DNA from: Planctomycetota bacterium
Lineage (GTDB): Bacteria > Planctomycetota > Planctomycetia > Pirellulales > Lacipirellulaceae
DNA: 29,065 nucleotides
Assembly (NCBI GenBank): GCA_024278035.1
Contig: JAJRUA010000464.1
Coordinates: 1-29,065, forward strand
Direction: 5' to 3'
This document shows, piece after piece, positions 26,516-29,065 of this stretch. Positions within the stretch are counted from its first letter, which is position 1; each line of letters starts with the position of its first letter. Under the pieces are notes generated by a model. The model saw nothing but the letters and a program-made list of their open reading frames with translations, made no database searches and had not been told where the DNA came from. The translations under genes and the position numbers were made by a program.

Positions 26516-27797
26516 GTTGCCCAGAGAGAAGCTCGGCGTTGAGCTCCGCAGCGGGGACGGGGAACTGGGTACAAAGCTCTTTTACTTGTTCGCTAATTTT
26601 GGTTTGGGCCGCTTGATCGTCTCCGTTCTTGAGGGACTGGAGCATCCACTCGCCAATCGTTTTCATTTCTGCCGTGCCCATGCCTCGGGTTGTCAGGGCG
26701 GGTGTTCCGACACGAATGCCCGAAGGGTCCATCGGCTTCCGCTCGTCGAAGGGGATCATATTCATGTTCACGGTGATGCCTGCCGCCCCGAGGGCCGTTT
26801 CAGCCGCTTTACCACCAATGCCGAGCGGCGTGACATCAACGAGCATCAGATGGTTGTCCGTTCCACCACTCACAAGGTTAAGCCCCCCCGCAGCGAGCGT
26901 TTGGGCCAAGACCTTGGCGTTGTCGATCACTTGCTGAATGTACTGGCGATAACTGGGCTGAAGGGCTTCGCCAAAGCAAATGGCTTTGCCGGCGACGACG
27001 TGCATCAAGGGCCCCCCCTGCGTGCCGGGGAAGACGCGGCTGTTGATGACCTTGGCATACTCTTTTTTCGCAAGGATCAAACCAGATCGTGGGCCACGGA
27101 GTGTTTTGTGTGTGGTTGAAGTCACCACGTCGGCCACGGCCACCGGATCGTCGTGCAACTTGGCCGCCACAAGACCGGCATAGTGGGCCATATCGACCAT
27201 CAACTTGGCACCGACCTCGTCCGCAATTTCACGGAACTTGCCATGCTGGATCTCCCGAGGATAGGCGCTGGCTCCCGCGACAATCAACTTCGGTTTGTGC
27301 TCGCGCGCCAGGGCGGCGACGTTATCGAAATCGATTCGGCAATCTTCTTTCCGCACGCCGTAGGAAACAAAATTGTACAACATGCCCGAGATGTTGAGTT
27401 TCATGCCGTGCGTCACGTGGCCGCCGTGGGCCAGGTCGAGCCCGAGGACCGTATCGCCCGGTTCAAGCAGTGCGAGATAAACGGCGGCGTTCGCTTGCGA
27501 TCCGCTGTGCGGCTGGACATTGACGAAGAGATTTCCATCGACCGAGTCGCCGAAGAGTTGCTTCGCCCGATCACGGGCGAGGTCTTCTACCACGTCGACG
27601 TACTCGCAGCCACCGTAGTAGCGTCGGCCTGGGTAGCCCTCGGCGTACTTGTTGGTCAACACACTGCCAACCGCCTGCTGAATGGCGGGGCTCGTGTAGT
27701 TTTCACTAGCGATCATCTCTAGGCCGTCCTGCTGACGCTCCATTTCGTCGGCAATGGGGGCCCAAACTTGAGGATCGTTGGCTTCGATAAAGTTCAT
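26508..27797 (-). CDS. glyA: Serine hydroxymethyltransferase
   Basis: The 429-residue PLP enzyme interconverts serine and glycine while charging tetrahydrofolate with a one-carbon unit. Signature motifs: MIASENYTS (28-36), [13 protein letters not shown] (51-63), [11 protein letters not shown] (93-103), the cofactor-contacting VDMAHYAGL (Asp202, His205) and the lysine motif [14 protein letters not shown] with Lys231. The length is slightly above the usual 410-420. The ATG start is fixed by the conserved N-terminus ([20 protein letters not shown]). It heads a minus-strand group with the response regulator and HEAT/TPR genes, but each seems separable by hairpins. Confidence 0.97.
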   Translation of the reverse strand: MNFIEANDPQVWAPIADEMERQQDGLEMIASENYTSPAIQQAVGSVLTNKYAEGYPGRRYYGGCEYVDVVEDLARDRAKQLFGDSVDGNLFVNVQPHSGSQANAAVYLALLEPGDTVLGLDLAHGGHVTHGMKLNISGMLYNFVSYGVRKEDCRIDFDNVAALAREHKPKLIVAGASAYPREIQHGKFREIADEVGAKLMVDMAHYAGLVAAKLHDDPVAVADVVTSTTHKTLRGPRSGLILAKKEYAKVINSRVFPGTQGGPLMHVVAGKAICFGEALQPSYRQYIQQVIDNAKVLAQTLAAGGLNLVSGGTDNHLMLVDVTPLGIGGKAAETALGAAGITVNMNMIPFDERKPMDPSGIRVGTPALTTRGMGTAEMKTIGEWMLQSLKNGDDQAAQTKISEQVKELCTQFPVPAAELNAELLSGQPA

Positions 27798-27867
27798 GGG
27801 GGTAGGGAAACGGTTAAGAGGACGGTTTAAGGGACGTGGGGCTAGTGATTGGTCAATTTACCCGTTA

Positions 27868-27902
27868 CTAGGTGCCAGTTGCTAGGCGCTAGGTGCCAGT
27901 TG
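27868..27902. repeat. Short tandem repeat upstream of glyA
   Basis: CTAGGTGCCAGTTG occurs exactly twice, at 27868-27881 and 27889-27902, a period of 21 bases with a related CTAGGCG between. The 9-mer AGTTGCTAG from this stretch also occurs upstream of dapL at about 7415-7423. Confidence 0.7.
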
Positions 27903-27970
27903 AGAGCCGCAGGGCAAATGAAAGTTTTAATTGGGCGATTTTCTCTTTCCTTCTAGGGATAAGGAGAGGT

Positions 27971-27988
27971 GTAACCGTGAACGGTTAC
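27971..27988. repeat. Perfect 18-base dyad in the glyA-GntR spacer
   Basis: GTAACCGT and ACGGTTAC (27971-27978 and 27981-27988) are perfect inverted arms around a GA centre. It lies between divergent glyA and the GntR gene, about 174 bases upstream of the glyA start. It could be an operator or a remnant palindrome; no regulator can be named. Confidence 0.5.
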
Positions 27989-28050
27989 CAAGCCGCCCGC
28001 CCCTAACAGGCCTGAAATCATCGTAATTCGGGGGAAAACGCACAACCTCC

Positions 28051-28087
28051 TTGACAGATCGCAGCTGTATCAATACTCTTAGTACAG
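28051..28087 (+). promoter_or_regulatory. Promoter with YtrA-type operator for the GntR gene
   Basis: TTGACA at 28051-28056 is a perfect -35. With 17-base spacing the -10 is TACTCT (28074-28079), a weak match. CTGTA (28065-28069) and TACAG (28083-28087) form an inverted repeat with exactly 13 bases between them, covering the -10. For B. subtilis YtrA the known operator is AGTGTA-N13-TACACT over the -10 region, so spacing, core TGTA/TACA and position all agree. A start near 28086 leaves a leader of about 29 bases to ATG 28115. Confidence 0.65.
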
Positions 28088-28114
28088 ATGAAGATTCGTC
28101 GCCTGGGGCCTGCC

Positions 28115-28522
28115 ATGGAATTTTACTGCGATACCGCGTCTCGAACGCCCATCTATCTGCAACTCATTGAGCAGGTCCGCAGGGGCGTAGCGCTCGGAAA
28201 ATTGTCTGCCGGCGTACGCCTCCCCTCCGTGCGACAGCTTTCGCGCGAATTGGTGGTCAATCCGAACACCATCGCACGGGCTTATACGGAGCTCGAGCGC
28301 AATGGCGTTCTTAACACTCGCCCCGGCTTGGGCGTGTTTGTCGCTCAGCCCCAAGCAGAGCTTTCCGAGGCCGTTCGCCGCGAACGATTGCAGGCGGCCC
28401 TTGATCTGTTTTTCACCGAAGCGGTCTTGCTCGGCTTTTCCGTCGAAGAGGTTCTCGAAGCAATCCAAAAGCGAATGCAAGAATACCAGTTCCTCGATCA
28501 CCCCCGTCCTACGTTATCGTAA
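28115..28522 (+). CDS. GntR-family transcriptional regulator, YtrA subfamily
   Basis: The 135-residue protein has an N-terminal winged helix-turn-helix: PIYLQLIEQVRRGVALGKL, RLPSVRQLSRELVVNPNTIARAYTELERNGVL and the wing RPGLGVFVA. A short two-helix tail (about 85-125) replaces the large ligand domain of other GntR groups, which is the YtrA pattern. I chose ATG 28115 because YtrA proteins usually open with a short strand before PIYxQ, and because an upstream in-frame ATG at 28088 directly abuts the predicted operator and transcription start. YtrA regulators usually sit beside an ABC transporter operon; here the next gene encodes an exported dockerin protein, so only autoregulation is suggested by the sequence. 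Confidence 0.88.
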   Translation: MEFYCDTASRTPIYLQLIEQVRRGVALGKLSAGVRLPSVRQLSRELVVNPNTIARAYTELERNGVLNTRPGLGVFVAQPQAELSEAVRRERLQAALDLFFTEAVLLGFSVEEVLEAIQKRMQEYQFLDHPRPTLS

Positions 28523-28613
28523 TCGTCCTAGCAACTGTACGCCAACAAGAAACGCCTGAACGAAAGGCAGCGGTTTCCCGCGGGGAATTGGTTTGTTGTA
28601 GAATCTCCTTACA

Positions 28614-29065
28614 ATGTCGGCTCTTGTTTCTCACCGCAGCCGCCCAATCACCATTGAGTTCTCGGAGCACCTCGTATGTCGAATCGATTCCGTTTCATTA
28701 GCTGGATTACTGGTTAAACAATCCACCACTCGAAAAAAGGACCGCTATCGTGGCCGACATGTTCGGATGGAAACGCTTGAAAGCCGTAACCTGCTGTCTG
28801 CGGTGACGGGCGACTACGATTTAAGCGGGTATGTCGATCAGGTTGATTACAACTTGTGGGTTAATGACTTCGGAAGTACAACTCGACTTGCTGCGGATGG
28901 CAATAGCGATGGCGTGATTGACGCCGCTGACTACACGGTGTGGCGAGATAACCTCGGGGCAAGAGCAACTCCTCCTGAGCCGCTTGAGTTGGTAGCCGTG
29001 TCAACGGCTACGACAGTTGAGCTTAGCTGGAATGCCTCTAACGGTGGCACCAGCTACATCGTCGA
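28614..29065 (+). CDS. Exported dockerin/fibronectin-type protein, N-terminal part (runs off the window)
   Basis: The frame opens at ATG 28614 and continues past the window end, about 150 codons seen. A basic stretch (about 38-52, RKKDRYRGRHVRM) leads into METLESRNLLSA at 52-63, the leader typical of large surface proteins of planctomycetes. Two EF-hand dockerin loops follow: DYDLSGYVDQVD (67-78) and DGNSDGVIDAAD (95-106), each with Asp at positions 1, 3 and 12. After a short Pro-rich link, LELVAVSTATTVELSWNAS looks like the start of a fibronectin type III domain. Calcium-binding dockerin units are usually at the C-terminus; here they are at the front. An internal ATG at 28767 (residue 52) is a possible alternative start. 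Function cannot be told from this fragment. Confidence 0.8.
   Translation, partial: MSALVSHRSRPITIEFSEHLVCRIDSVSLAGLLVKQSTTRKKDRYRGRHVRMETLESRNLLSAVTGDYDLSGYVDQVDYNLWVNDFGSTTRLAADGNSDGVIDAADYTVWRDNLGARATPPEPLELVAVSTATTVELSWNASNGGTSYIV

Overview
The window looks like a chromosomal segment of a planctomycete, most likely from the Pirellulales. The main clues are a truncated gene at the right end whose product starts with the basic LESRNLLS-type leader and dockerin EF-hand repeats common in that group, a DapL-based diaminopimelate route, an LpxA, a DUF2617 protein, many GTG/TTG starts with weak Shine-Dalgarno signals, and several intergenic palindromes. This placement is inference from gene content; no database search was run.

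Layout. 1-5266 (+): replication cluster with the 3' part of dnaA, a G-poor AT-rich spacer that may hold oriC or a Rho-utilisation site, dnaN, a DUF721/DciA-like gene where recF often sits, and gyrB. 5502-6119 (+): a GNAT-type acetyltransferase. 6170-10228 (-): dapB-dapA-dapF-dapL, which together convert aspartate semialdehyde to meso-diaminopimelate for lysine and peptidoglycan. 10740-13421 (+): pyruvate phosphate dikinase with a strong terminator. 13718-15070 (+): an exported protein with a DUF2092/LolA-like front and a TlpA thioredoxin end. 15218-16057 (-): lpxA. 16347-16685 (+): a small TPR protein. 16710-17858 (-): cysteine desulfurase. 18053-19819 (-): an ABC-F ATPase. 19881-22927 (-): an acidic lipoprotein gene overlapping lnt, the enzyme that N-acylates lipoproteins. 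23450-24055 (+): DUF2617. 24075-27797 (-): glyA, a single-domain response regulator and an exported HEAT/TPR protein. 28115-28522 (+): a YtrA-type GntR regulator. 28614-end (+): start of a large exported dockerin protein.

Most genes are housekeeping and recognisable. The less ordinary signals are between genes: a TGTA-N13-TACA site over the promoter of the GntR gene, which matches the operator spacing known for YtrA; the strongly C-over-G region after dnaA; and three long, nearly perfect palindromes that look like interspersed REP-like repeats. I found no prophage, insertion sequence, CRISPR array, tRNA or rRNA, and no convincing new multi-gene system.
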